From the NCBI RefSeq assembly GCF_017874625.1, contig NZ_JAGIKZ010000012.1, positions 45,833 through 109,832 on the forward strand: DNA of 64,000 nt, read 5' to 3'. The notes below the pieces were generated by a model that saw only the letters and a program-made list of their open reading frames with translations, was not told the origin of the DNA and did no database searches. Positions 26,657 through 35,256 of the stretch are shown here, piece after piece (within the stretch, counting starts at the first letter, position 1; the number at the start of each line of letters is the position of its first letter). The translations under genes were made by a program, and so were the position numbers. This DNA comes from Cytobacillus eiseniae. Lineage in GTDB: Bacteria > Bacillota > Bacilli > Bacillales > Cytobacillaceae.

Positions 26657-28105
26657 CTATTCCACTTTAGGATTTTGTCTGTATCCAAATGCCGCGCGGA
26701 TCACCTTGTTATCTTCACCTTTGACAAAGCGCAGTGAAATTTCTGATTCTCTGAAAGGTACCATGAATGTATCATTGCCAATTGGTTTTACATCATTAAG
26801 CTCAAGTCCTTCAGCCTTAAGCTGGAGTTTGCCATCTTCAATAGCTACTGTATATTGCGCTCCTTCACCGGAAGCATACACACCCTCATATTGCTTTAAT
26901 TCCTCTTCTGAGACTTCTACCACCTCATAAGATAAATGTGATTCTTTAACTGATTTTCCTAGCTGATCAGCAAAGGCACTGAATAGTAGTTTTGTTGATG
27001 GTACACCTGCTAAATTGGCAAAGGATACTCCTGTTAGTCCTAGTTCAGGTAGAATATTTAATTGGGCAGCCACCCCTTTAATCGATCCCCCATGTTCAAC
27101 AAGCTTATGTCCATAATAGTCAGGAGTGACCATCACACCATATCCGTAGTAAGTGCCTTTATCACACTCAATATACGGTGTAGTCATTAATTTCACACTT
27201 TCAGGTGTGAGGAGCTGAGCGCTTCCAACCTTTCCTTCGTTACGATAAATTTCTGCATATTTAAGCATGTCATTTACAGTTGATTTTAAAAACCCTGCTG
27301 CACGCATGGACGGTGCGTCCCATGGATTATTGGATTCAAAAACAATTGTTTCCTCCTCTTTTTTACGAGAATTATAGAGACAGGAAACATCCTCATGATC
27401 AACTAATTCTTCTAAATGGAAAACACTATTTTTCATCCCTGCTGGATCTAAAATGTAATCCTTCATATACTTTTCATAAGAAATCCCACTAACCCTCTCA
27501 ATGATTGCCCCTAAAAGTGAATACCCATCATTCGAGTAACTAAACTCTGTTCCTGGTTCCCCTAGTAATGTAAAATCCTGTGAGGCAATGTCAGCTATTA
27601 ACTCCTCGTAAGTATCAACACTTGTATTTTGCTCCTCGGATGCCGCTTTCTCAACCTTGCCAATATCGCCATCACTTTGACCTTCATCCTCAAACTTTGG
27701 ATCGTTAGCTACACTCTTACTCAATGCTTTAAATAGAGTTGGCAATGGCGGCAACCCGGCTGAATGCGTCATTAGATGGTGAATCGTCATTTGCTTTGTA
27801 TATTCTTCATTTGGCGTTTTAAATTCAGGTAAATATTTCACAACTGGATCATTTACGTCTAGCTTTCCAGCTTCTTGTAGCTGCATAACTGCTACACATG
27901 TAAATGATTTCGTTACTGAGCCAATTCCAAAAACGGTGTCAGAAGATAATGGGAGTTTGTTTTCGACGTCGCGGTAACCAAAACCATTTTCATAGAATAA
28001 TTGGCCATCTTTTGCTAAACCAATTGAAAAACCTGGAATCTCATACTTATCAGCAATCTCCTTGCAATACTGATCGAACTCACTCGTTACTGTTTTTTGT
28101 GTCAT
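26657..28105 (-). CDS. Serine hydrolase, beta-lactamase/peptidase S12 family
   Basis: 482 residues. The catalytic SVTK (Ser63 and Lys66), second motif YSN (Tyr190) and third motif HGG near 350 are all present, followed by a beta-barrel-like C-terminal domain (about 380-482) as in Pab87-type and D-aminopeptidase-like S12 enzymes. No signal peptide is visible, so it likely acts inside the cell. It precedes the peptide-binding-protein gene by 12 bases, so the likely role is hydrolysis of imported peptides, perhaps with D-residues. A true beta-lactamase role is unlikely given the domain layout. Confidence 0.88.
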   Translation of the reverse strand: MTQKTVTSEFDQYCKEIADKYEIPGFSIGLAKDGQLFYENGFGYRDVENKLPLSSDTVFGIGSVTKSFTCVAVMQLQEAGKLDVNDPVVKYLPEFKTPNEEYTKQMTIHHLMTHSAGLPPLPTLFKALSKSVANDPKFEDEGQSDGDIGKVEKAASEEQNTSVDTYEELIADIASQDFTLLGEPGTEFSYSNDGYSLLGAIIERVSGISYEKYMKDYILDPAGMKNSVFHLEELVDHEDVSCLYNSRKKEEETIVFESNNPWDAPSMRAAGFLKSTVNDMLKYAEIYRNEGKVGSAQLLTPESVKLMTTPYIECDKGTYYGYGVMVTPDYYGHKLVEHGGSIKGVAAQLNILPELGLTGVSFANLAGVPSTKLLFSAFADQLGKSVKESHLSYEVVEVSEEELKQYEGVYASGEGAQYTVAIEDGKLQLKAEGLELNDVKPIGNDTFMVPFRESEISLRFVKGEDNKVIRAAFGYRQNPKVE

Positions 28106-28138
28106 CTAAAAATCTCTCCCTTATCCTTAATATTTTTT

Positions 28139-28166
28139 ATTATAAAATTGTACGATAAGTACAATT
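28139..28166 (-). promoter_or_regulatory. -10 box with adjoining palindrome before the S12/dpp operon
   Basis: Minus-strand TATAAT (28139-28144) is touched by an inverted repeat AATTGTAC, five bases, GTACAATT (28146-28166) that occupies the -35 to -10 spacer. This is a good position for a repressor; RpiR is the nearest candidate, but this is untested. Confidence 0.5.
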
Positions 28167-28221
28167 TACAACCAGAACATGATATTTGAGTAGAGACAAC
28201 AGGGGACCTTACATCGACTAA

Positions 28222-29361
28222 TCAAGCCAAGATGTTTTTATTCGATCGTACAATTTTATCCACCCGATATTGCTCAAGGACTTGTCGATTTACTTCATAG
28301 CCGATACCCGGTTTATTTGGAACATGGATCAATCCATTTTCTACAATTACTTCAGGCTGAATAATATCCTTTTCCCAGTATCTAGAGGATCCAGCCGTAT
28401 CACCAGGCATCACAAATTGCGGAAGTGTTGTTAGGGCAATATTATGGGCACGTCCAATTCCAGATTCTAACATTCCACCACACCAAACTGGAATTCCTTG
28501 CTGAGCACAATAATCGTGAATTTTCTTAGATTCCGTTATTCCCCCAACTCGGCCAATTTTAATGTTGATGATTTTACAACTGCCTAACTCTACTGCTTTT
28601 CTAGCATCTTCAAGGGAATGAATGCTTTCGTCTAAACAAATAGGGGTGACCAATTCTGTTTGTAGTTTGGAATGATCGATAATATCGTCGTAAGCCAATG
28701 GCTGTTCGATCATCATGAGGTCTAATTCATCCAGTTTCTTCAGTAAGTTAATATCTTTTAATGTGTAAGCCGAGTTAGCATCTGCCATAAGCAAAATATC
28801 TGGAAAATGTCTTCTTACTTCCTTAAGCATTTCATAATCAGCACCAGGCTTTATTTTCACCTTTATTCGTTTATACCCTTCATTAACAAAGCCTTCTACC
28901 ACTTGAGCAAGCTCCTTCGGTGTAGGCTGAATCCCAATACTAATTCCAACCTCAATTTGCTGCTTACTCCCACCTAGTTCCTTGTATAATGGATTAGCCT
29001 TTCGTTTTGCATATAAGTCCCAAACCGCACCTTCTAATGCTGATTTTGCCATATGGTTTCTACGAATGGATTCGAATCTTTTTGATACTTCATCAGGGTG
29101 GTTAATGGGTGATTCAAGTAATAATGGAATTAAAAATTGTTCCATGATATGTTTGTTTGATTCCACCGTTTCCTCGCTATACCAAGGGGATAAAAAAGCG
29201 ACTGATTCACCAAATCCAATAGCTCCTGTTTCATCCTCCATTTCAATCACAAAAAACTCTCTATCCTGGAAGGTTCCAAAGCTTGTTGTAAATGGATCCT
29301 TTAGTCGCATAACCATACGATGAAGTGTTACTTCACGAATCGTAATTGGGCTATAGGTCAT
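28222..29361 (-). CDS. Enolase-superfamily racemase (N-succinylamino acid racemase / OSBS family)
   Basis: 379 residues of the MLE subgroup. Catalytic residues are visible: KVK (Lys167, Lys169), metal ligands Asp194 (MADANSAYT), Glu219 (MIEQPL) and Asp244 (CLDESI), and the second acid/base Lys268 ([10 protein letters not shown]). OSBS enzymes of menaquinone synthesis and N-succinylamino acid racemases share this scaffold. No men genes are near, but an acyltransferase (GNAT) and an M20 hydrolase sit in the same operon, as in the Geobacillus D-to-L amino acid pathway. NSAR is therefore the preferred reading; some members do both reactions. Confidence 0.88.
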   Translation of the reverse strand: MTYSPITIREVTLHRMVMRLKDPFTTSFGTFQDREFFVIEMEDETGAIGFGESVAFLSPWYSEETVESNKHIMEQFLIPLLLESPINHPDEVSKRFESIRRNHMAKSALEGAVWDLYAKRKANPLYKELGGSKQQIEVGISIGIQPTPKELAQVVEGFVNEGYKRIKVKIKPGADYEMLKEVRRHFPDILLMADANSAYTLKDINLLKKLDELDLMMIEQPLAYDDIIDHSKLQTELVTPICLDESIHSLEDARKAVELGSCKIINIKIGRVGGITESKKIHDYCAQQGIPVWCGGMLESGIGRAHNIALTTLPQFVMPGDTAGSSRYWEKDIIQPEVIVENGLIHVPNKPGIGYEVNRQVLEQYRVDKIVRSNKNILA

Positions 29362-29392
29362 ATTAAACCTCCTAAACTAGTTAAAAACATAT

Positions 29393-30418
29393 TTACTTCA
29401 TGAAGATTCTTTGCATATTTTTCCCCATTAAAGCTTCAAGCTCCGCTTCTGAATACCCCCTTTTTACAAGACCATTCATTAGCTTTGGGATCGATTGATG
29501 ACCTGAAATGACGTCAAATGGTTTTCTTGGCAGATGACCTAATTGATCCACTAATACATGGCTCATAAAATCATCACAAAGGTCAAGTCCTAATCCTACG
29601 TGCTGGATTCCTGCCACCTTTACAAGATGGTCGATATGATTCATCAGCTGTTCCAATGTTGCGTTCTCATCATCATCTCCAACGAGCATACTAACGGCAT
29701 TGACACCGATAACCCCATTTGTCCTAGCAATTGCTTTAATTTGTTCATCTGTAATATTTCGCATAGTTGAACAAAGCGTGCGTGCATTCGAGTGAGAAGC
29801 AACGACCGGCATTGTTGTATTATCGATTACATCCCAAAAACCCTCATCATTTAGATGTGAAACATCAATCGTCATTCCAAGTCTTTCGGCATCCTCAATC
29901 ACTTTCAAGCCAAAACTAGTAATGCCGCCTTTCTTTCCTTCTTTTGTCGGTTGAAAAAAGCTTCCGTCCCCTACAGCATTTCTGCGGCTCCAAACAAGAC
30001 CAAGATTGCGAACTCCTAATTCATAAAACACACGTAATAAGCTTAGGTCTGTCCCAATTGGTTCTGCTCCTTCAATCGATAGAAGAAAGCCAATCTTGTT
30101 TGACTTCTTTGCTAGATTCATATCTTCTCCGTTAAAACAAATCATTAGCTTATCAGGGGATTCCTTCACTTCTTCATATAAAGCACTAATTTGACTTAGC
30201 GCTTTTCTAAGCCCCATTTCTGGCAAGAATGCACTATCAATAAATAGAGCCGCAACGATAACATTCACTCCTCCTTCCACAAATCGCGGATAGTAGTCCG
30301 TCTCAATTACCTTCGTTCTTCCTCTTTCTCGTTGGACTTGAACATCCATAAGTAAATCAAAATGACCATCGACAACTAATGTGTTATGCAGGAAATCAGC
30401 AGCGAGTTTATTGCTCAT
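29393..30418 (-). CDS. M19 family membrane-type dipeptidase (canonical metal site)
   Basis: 341 residues. The first metal motif VVDGHFDLLMDV (HxD), bridging Glu in LLSIEGAEPIG, His in MTIDVSHLNDEGF, His in VVASHSNARTLC and Asp in HVGLGLDLCDDF are all present, so this copy should be active, unlike the altered M19 gene at 19.8 kb. The family hydrolyses L-Xaa-D-Xaa dipeptides and related amides. GAGGTG precedes the ATG. It lies between the racemase and the RpiR regulator and would release amino acids, including D-forms, from peptides. Confidence 0.9.
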   Translation of the reverse strand: MSNKLAADFLHNTLVVDGHFDLLMDVQVQRERGRTKVIETDYYPRFVEGGVNVIVAALFIDSAFLPEMGLRKALSQISALYEEVKESPDKLMICFNGEDMNLAKKSNKIGFLLSIEGAEPIGTDLSLLRVFYELGVRNLGLVWSRRNAVGDGSFFQPTKEGKKGGITSFGLKVIEDAERLGMTIDVSHLNDEGFWDVIDNTTMPVVASHSNARTLCSTMRNITDEQIKAIARTNGVIGVNAVSMLVGDDDENATLEQLMNHIDHLVKVAGIQHVGLGLDLCDDFMSHVLVDQLGHLPRKPFDVISGHQSIPKLMNGLVKRGYSEAELEALMGKNMQRIFMK

Positions 30419-30429
30419 TTTTTCACCTC

Positions 30430-31311
30430 TTAATAAAGATTGACTTCAATGTCTTTTGTTGCAAAGGAATAAGATTCACCGCTATGTTGGTCATATCCCG
30501 CCATATGTTTGTGTACTTTCGGATGATTACTTGCAGCGATACTTGTCACTAACAAATTCAAAAGTGAAAATGTTGGTGTAATTCCTTTTAACGGAATGGG
30601 CGCTGGGGCAATGACCCTAAATAAAATATCTGCATATTGCCCAATTGGGGATAATCGATCATCTGTTAAAGCAATAATACACGCCCCTTTTTTCTTAGCT
30701 GCCTTTACAAACGAGAATGTCTCCTGAACATATCTCGGAAATGAAATCGCCACAACGACGGTGTTCTCATCAACAGTTGATAATAAGTAATTGGCATCCT
30801 CAATTTCCCCACGATATTGTGTCGTATTTCCAACAACTATATTTAGCGCAAACATGAACCAGCTTGCTGGCCCATAGGAGGATCGGAATCCAAGGACAAT
30901 TCGGTTGTCCGCATTAATTAATTTTTCAATCGCTTTTTGATATTGTTTAAAATCAATATCCTCTAAAGTAGATTTCACATATAAATTGTCTTGTTCAATC
31001 GCATATTGAATCAGATCTGTATCCTTTAGCGTGTGGGAAATCTCTCTGAAGTTCTGGAGGGGATTCGTTGATGGCGTATCTTCTAACAACGTTGTTTGAA
31101 TTTCTTTTTGTAGTTCACTAAATCCTGAGTATTCTAATAGGTAGCATAAGCGAATAACGGTCGTTTCACTCGCCCCACATGATTGACCAATTTGTTTTGC
31201 TGTTTGAAAGGCAACTTCTTTTGGAAAGTCAATCATATATTTTGCGATTATTTTTTGTCGTTTTGTAAAATTATTATAATTTTTTCTAATTCTGTCTTGA
31301 TACTGTTCCAT
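30430..31311 (-). CDS. MurR/RpiR family transcriptional regulator
   Basis: About 293 residues. The N-terminal HTH_6 domain (ITKxQKxIAxYxxDF-like stretch FTKRQKIIAKYMIDFPKEVA, then GASETTVIRLCYLLEYSGFS) is followed by a SIS sugar-phosphate-binding-like domain near 120-255 (NRIVLGFRSSYGPASW, VVAISFPRYVQET). I start at ATG 31311, which has AAAGGG about 9 bases upstream; the frame extends 16 codons further up. It sits inside the D-amino-acid operon, 11 bases before the M19 gene, and probably senses a pathway or cell-wall-derived ligand. Confidence 0.88.
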   Translation of the reverse strand: MEQYQDRIRKNYNNFTKRQKIIAKYMIDFPKEVAFQTAKQIGQSCGASETTVIRLCYLLEYSGFSELQKEIQTTLLEDTPSTNPLQNFREISHTLKDTDLIQYAIEQDNLYVKSTLEDIDFKQYQKAIEKLINADNRIVLGFRSSYGPASWFMFALNIVVGNTTQYRGEIEDANYLLSTVDENTVVVAISFPRYVQETFSFVKAAKKKGACIIALTDDRLSPIGQYADILFRVIAPAPIPLKGITPTFSLLNLLVTSIAASNHPKVHKHMAGYDQHSGESYSFATKDIEVNLY

Positions 31312-31370
31312 TTGACCGAACCCTTTCTTTTGAGAAAAGCACAATTTCCCCTCTCCCATAAAGACTGTAC

Positions 31371-32510
31371 TTATTGATCCAAAATCTTCACGAGTGAAAG
31401 GCTTAATATTTTTACTCCATTAAATAGGGAATCTAGATTAAATTTCATTTTTGGATGATGTAAGCCTGGTGTTAATCCAGTACCTAACCCGACCATCGTT
31501 GACTGTAAGTTCGGATAAGTCATTTTATAGAAATGGAAATCCTCTCCACCAGGTGTAACTGGTGCTGGGAAAAGTCCATTCTCTCCAATTGCTTCCACAA
31601 TTGCTTCTTTAACTAGTTCTTCAAGCTCAACGCTTCGTTCAGCTGCTACCATTGACGCCTGTGGCTCAAGACTCACCTTAGCAAAGTTAATAGAACCTGC
31701 TGTAATCGTTACATGATGGACCTTTTCAATTAAATCAGTCATTACTGAATTTTGCTCTGCTCTTACATCAATCCCAAACTCGGCAAAATCTGGAATGATA
31801 TTGAGATTATCGCCGCCTGCCCTCACCATCGTTACCTTTGCAGATGCTGAAACCGTTGGATCCATTTTAATAGAATTAATCGCTTGAATGATTGATGCCA
31901 TTGAGTCTGCCACATTTATCCCTAGATGTGGCCTTGCCCCATGTGACTGTCTTCCTTTTACTTCACCTTTTAGAAGAGTAGCCGCTCCGTGATAGATTGC
32001 GGGTGATGCTACACCGAATGGCATTTCCTGAATGGGACGAACATGAATCCCTAGTAGATAATGAAGATCCGCTATTATGCCCTTTTCTATTATCGCTTTT
32101 GCCCCATTGCCAGACTCTTCCGCTGGTTGAAAGATTATTTTGATTAAGCCCTTCGGTTCAAAACCTATCTCTTTTAAACAGGTAATTGCATGAAGTACCA
32201 TTGTCATATGGCTATCATGACCACATGAGTGATTTGCCTGCCATTCTTCATCTACAAGCTGCCATAATGCATCCATGTCTGCTCGTATTCCAACGATTGG
32301 CCCATCCTCACTATTTCCCCAATAACCAACCACTCCGGTCTGGTCCTCAAAAGTCTCATATTGAATGCCTAATTGTTCTAGTTTGGAACATAGATATTTA
32401 GTCGTATCCACCTCTTTCCAGCTTACTTCTGGATTTGAGTGTAGATCATCATAGGTTGATTTAATCGTTTCTTCATTTTTTTTAACCCAATTATTTATTT
32501 TGTTATTCAC
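31371..32510 (-). CDS. M20 family amidohydrolase (candidate N-succinyl/N-acyl amino acid hydrolase)
   Basis: 379 residues. Metal motifs are intact: IRADMDAL near 76-83, SCGHDSHM with Cys96 and His98, catalytic PAEESGNGAKA with Glu131-Glu132, and the late PGGEDFHFY. The dimerisation domain lies about 180-290. The M20D group includes indole-acetyl-amino-acid, N-acyl amino acid and desuccinylase enzymes. The start overlaps the GNAT gene end by 8 bases. With NSAR and GNAT it would remove the acyl group from the L-product, making racemisation irreversible. Confidence 0.88.
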   Translation of the reverse strand: MNNKINNWVKKNEETIKSTYDDLHSNPEVSWKEVDTTKYLCSKLEQLGIQYETFEDQTGVVGYWGNSEDGPIVGIRADMDALWQLVDEEWQANHSCGHDSHMTMVLHAITCLKEIGFEPKGLIKIIFQPAEESGNGAKAIIEKGIIADLHYLLGIHVRPIQEMPFGVASPAIYHGAATLLKGEVKGRQSHGARPHLGINVADSMASIIQAINSIKMDPTVSASAKVTMVRAGGDNLNIIPDFAEFGIDVRAEQNSVMTDLIEKVHHVTITAGSINFAKVSLEPQASMVAAERSVELEELVKEAIVEAIGENGLFPAPVTPGGEDFHFYKMTYPNLQSTMVGLGTGLTPGLHHPKMKFNLDSLFNGVKILSLSLVKILDQ

Positions 32511-33351
32511 ATCTTCCCTCCAACAATTTATTTTCTACTATGTAATACTGTACTTTTTCATTTCGCCTTTTTTGAACTCGAGTAACCATATAACCATTTG
32601 CGAAAGCTTTACTCATTGCATTTCGAACGGCATATCTCCATTCTAGTGCTACATCTGAATGATGCTGCTTAATGAATTGAATATTTGAAGGGACTGGAAT
32701 ACAGTATCTTTTATTCTCCTGATCAATCTTTACATCAAGAAGTTCTGGGATTGGGAAATTTTCTTCTGTTTGATTCCAGCTAAGCAACTTTTTAACTTCA
32801 CTCTCAGGCTGATCTTTTTCTCCATCACGTATTGTATCTTCTACATGTTTGGAACAAATCTCCCATTCAATTAATAAACGGTCGGTCGGGAGGCCTTTAT
32901 TCAATTTGTCGTTCATTTCTCCATAATACGAGGGGATATAATGATTTGAATATGCACCTAACTTGCACATATTAAAATAACCATTTCTAATTTCTAATGG
33001 GTCATATGTCCAAACAATTTTCTTGTAACCGAATTCGATTGCCCATTCTCTTTGCTTTATCTTAAGCTGATACCCAATTCCATGATTCTGGTAATCTGGT
33101 AAAATACCTGTCATATGAGAAACCAAATACGTCTCCCCATCCTTAAAACCCGCAAAACCGTAGCAAAAGCCTACTAACAGTTCTCCAGCAAATGCTCCAA
33201 TCACTATACCTCCATGATGGATTGAAGCTAATAGTTGTGGCTGTGGAGAAACCGTCTCTTGACCCCAAATATCCTCTTGGAGCTTGATTACCTTATTTAT
33301 TTCATCCAACTCATATATTCGTTTATATGTAATTGAATGTGGAAAACTCAT
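32503..33351 (-). CDS. GNAT acyltransferase (candidate D-amino acid N-succinyltransferase)
   Basis: 282 residues, larger than simple acetyltransferases. The acyl-CoA site is seen as VSHMTGILPDYQNHGIGYQL (about 77-96), with a preceding GAFAGELLVGFCYGFAG strand. The extra C-terminal half is typical of the group annotated as cholesterol biosynthesis protein-like or GNAT next to NSAR genes. GGAGGGAG precedes the ATG. As the first gene of the operon with M20, RpiR, M19 and the racemase, it fits the N-acylating step of the D-to-L amino acid conversion known from Geobacillus. The acyl donor is not proven. Confidence 0.82.
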   Translation of the reverse strand: MSFPHSITYKRIYELDEINKVIKLQEDIWGQETVSPQPQLLASIHHGGIVIGAFAGELLVGFCYGFAGFKDGETYLVSHMTGILPDYQNHGIGYQLKIKQREWAIEFGYKKIVWTYDPLEIRNGYFNMCKLGAYSNHYIPSYYGEMNDKLNKGLPTDRLLIEWEICSKHVEDTIRDGEKDQPESEVKKLLSWNQTEENFPIPELLDVKIDQENKRYCIPVPSNIQFIKQHHSDVALEWRYAVRNAMSKAFANGYMVTRVQKRRNEKVQYYIVENKLLEGRCE

Positions 33352-33403
33352 AATCTACTCCCTCCTTCCATTATTGGAATCCCCCAATTTATAGGAACTA
33401 AAA

Positions 33404-33418
33404 AGGAAACGGTTTCAT
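33404..33418 (-). promoter_or_regulatory. CcpA cre-like site in the 5' leader of the GNAT operon
   Basis: The minus strand reads ATGAAACCGTTTCCT and fits the 15-base consensus WTGNAANCGNWNNCW at every fixed position. It lies between the predicted -10 box and the start codon, where CcpA could act as a roadblock. Confidence 0.55.
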
Positions 33419-33471
33419 TTTGAAGTCTTTACTTTTATTTTCGATATTTTTTGAAGTATCTAATTTTTTTC

Positions 33472-33501
33472 ATTATATACGACCTGTCGTTACAAAATCA
33501 A
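33472..33501 (-). promoter_or_regulatory. Promoter of the GNAT-M20-RpiR-M19-racemase operon with internal palindrome
   Basis: TTGATT (33496-33501), 18-base spacer, TATAAT (33472-33477). The spacer contains the inverted repeat ACGAC, AG, GTCGT (33479-33490), a plausible RpiR operator. Confidence 0.6.
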
Positions 33502-33597
33502 TATAAAAATATAAATAATTCTAAATATTTGGAATCATCTTAAAAAAATACTATTTTAACAGAACAATTAGCTGGTTTTACTTTACTACTTAAACAC

Positions 33598-33634
33598 AAA
33601 AAGGCCTCCCAGTTATTTCAATGACTAGGAGACC
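33598..33634 (-). terminator. Terminator after a gene relic
   Basis: Minus-strand imperfect stem GGTCTCCTAGTCAT / ATAACTGGGAGGCC followed by T5. It sits just past the relic at 33644-33833. Confidence 0.55.
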
Positions 33635-33643
33635 ATTTATAAG

Positions 33644-33833
33644 TTAAAAAATTGCCTTGCCTGATTCTGGATCATATCCAGTTATTGCATTTGCAGGACT
33701 TTGAACAGTAACTGGTGTGTAACCAAGTTCATTAACAAGGTTTGGATTCTCTGTAATAGCTTGATGCAATGTATCAATTAGCTACAGCCTTTGTAACATT
33801 TAACTTTTTATCTGCCTCATATATGTAATATTA
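33644..33833 (-). pseudogene. Frameshifted C-terminal gene relic (unidentified)
   Basis: The minus strand reads YEADKKLNVTKAVA, shifts frame near 33782, then continues DTLHQAITENPNLVNELGYT and ends with ITGYDPESGKAIF before TAA at 33644. A terminator follows, as for a real gene end. I do not recognise the family; no start or upstream part remains. Confidence 0.4.
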
Positions 33834-34232
33834 GTTACTCGAAATACAAAGGAAAGTGCATATAAAAAAATAAAATAAAATTTAATTTTACCCCACAACA
33901 AATTATACTGTCAATATATTTTTTGCAATTCCCCTGAATAAATGTTACAATAATATCACAAATGACTTTTCAACATCGCATTTCAAATTCTTATGTATTT
34001 TTTTTGCAGATAGAATATGGGTGCGCTTTTTTTATATACTCCTTCTTCAAATCGAAGGAACTTAAGAAAAAGGAAAGTTGTAATAGAGAAAGGGCAACTA
34101 CCGGATAGGAGAGAAGGCACTGCAGAAACTTCGGTTTTAAACCATAAGAGTTTATGTCGAATGGCCAAATGGGACGAACATTAGACTCTGATAGTGTGAA
34201 CCTATTTTTCTTATTAGAAGGAGGACAAAATA
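33834..34232. other. Gene-free interval before the CarD-like hypothetical
   Basis: About 400 bases. The right half (34060-34200) is purine-rich and could fold, but it matches no riboswitch consensus I know. AGAAGGAGGAC at 34216-34226 is the ribosome site of the next gene. Confidence 0.35.
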
Positions 34233-35087
34233 ATGAATCTAATCAATAAAGAAGTAACACACAAGCATTTTGGCGAGGGAAGTGTTGTTAAACATAATGA
34301 TTCTCTCATAGAAGTACTTTTTGCAACGGAAAATAAAAAGTTTGTTTTTCCCGATGCATTTAGAAAACACTTAAAGCTACATGATCAAAGTGCTGCCCAC
34401 TCACTTGAAAAGGTAATAGAAAAAAAGGAAATAGAACTGCAGAGGATCGAACAGGAAAAGGAAAAAGAAAAAAACCGACAACGCCAGGAACAGCAGCTTC
34501 GCTCGGAACATGAAAAGCTGATGAAGAATCATAAACTTCATCCCGAATCCCAAATGGTTTTTTGGTGTGACGATGAAGAACAAAGTAAGGTCTTTACAGA
34601 GTGGAAGGTTTTTACTGGCGTAATAAAAAGCGGGAATAATAAAGGAAAGCCAAACAAACCTACCCGCCTATACCAAAATAGTGTTTGCCTTTTAACTGCA
34701 AGAGATGCCAATATGTCTGAAAAGGACAGACGCATTATCGGTGCTTATATGGTGAGTGAAAAATTCATCGGTAAGTTCTGTGAAAATGGATACATCCCTG
34801 CCCATTCAGAATACAAATTACAACTTACGGAACAAGAATCTGATCAGATGCCTTTTTGGAAGTATTATTCAAATGATAAATTCCCTGACAAAATGACGTG
34901 GAATACAGGTAAATACCGTTATTTTGATAATGAATGGATGGCTCAAATTTTATTTGATATTGTTGCTTTAAAAAGTGACACTCAGGAAAAAGAACTGGCA
35001 CAGAACCTATTCGAACATTTTTGCAGATTAAATCGAATCAGGAAAGAAGAGTTGCCAGAGCCTAATGGCGTATTAATGCGTTTATAG
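34233..35087 (+). CDS. Conserved hypothetical with CarD/UvrD-C-like N-terminal domain and coiled coil
   Basis: 284 residues. Residues 1-45 (VTHKHFGEGSVVKHNDSLIE, KKFVFPDAF) look like the small beta-barrel seen in CarD and at the UvrD/PcrA C-terminus, an RNA-polymerase- or DNA-binding module. Residues about 55-105 form a charged Glu/Lys/Arg coiled coil. The remainder (from FWCDDEEQSKVFTEWKVFTG on) is a conserved domain of unknown function; relatives are sometimes labelled malate synthase without any synthase motif. AGGAGGAC precedes the ATG by 7 bases, and a strong terminator follows. Function unknown, perhaps linked to transcription. Confidence 0.75.
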   Translation: MNLINKEVTHKHFGEGSVVKHNDSLIEVLFATENKKFVFPDAFRKHLKLHDQSAAHSLEKVIEKKEIELQRIEQEKEKEKNRQRQEQQLRSEHEKLMKNHKLHPESQMVFWCDDEEQSKVFTEWKVFTGVIKSGNNKGKPNKPTRLYQNSVCLLTARDANMSEKDRRIIGAYMVSEKFIGKFCENGYIPAHSEYKLQLTEQESDQMPFWKYYSNDKFPDKMTWNTGKYRYFDNEWMAQILFDIVALKSDTQEKELAQNLFEHFCRLNRIRKEELPEPNGVLMRL

Positions 35088-35115
35088 ATATTTTATAAAC
35101 TACCGATTCCGGTCA

Positions 35116-35150
35116 AAAAGGTCACGAGCACAACTCGTGACCTTTTACAT
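35116..35150 (+). terminator. Terminator of the CarD-like gene
   Basis: Perfect 13-bp stem AAAAGGTCACGAG / CTCGTGACCTTTT with a 5-base loop. The A and T tracts make it work in both directions. Confidence 0.85.
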
Positions 35151-35256
35151 ATTAAGCAGGAATCAAGTTCGTATTCCAAATCATTTGGATACTATCCTCC
35201 TTATCCAGTTCACTTTGGATAAATTTCTTCTATTAGATTAACATAGAGCCAGATTT

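Noticed and set aside
28222..29361. menC (o-succinylbenzoate synthase of menaquinone synthesis)
   Set aside because: The family fits, but the neighbours are an acyltransferase, an M20 hydrolase and dipeptidases with no men genes, so the racemase reading is preferred.
34060..34226. Riboswitch or small RNA before the CarD-like gene
   Set aside because: Purine-rich and possibly foldable, but no conserved riboswitch core could be matched by eye.
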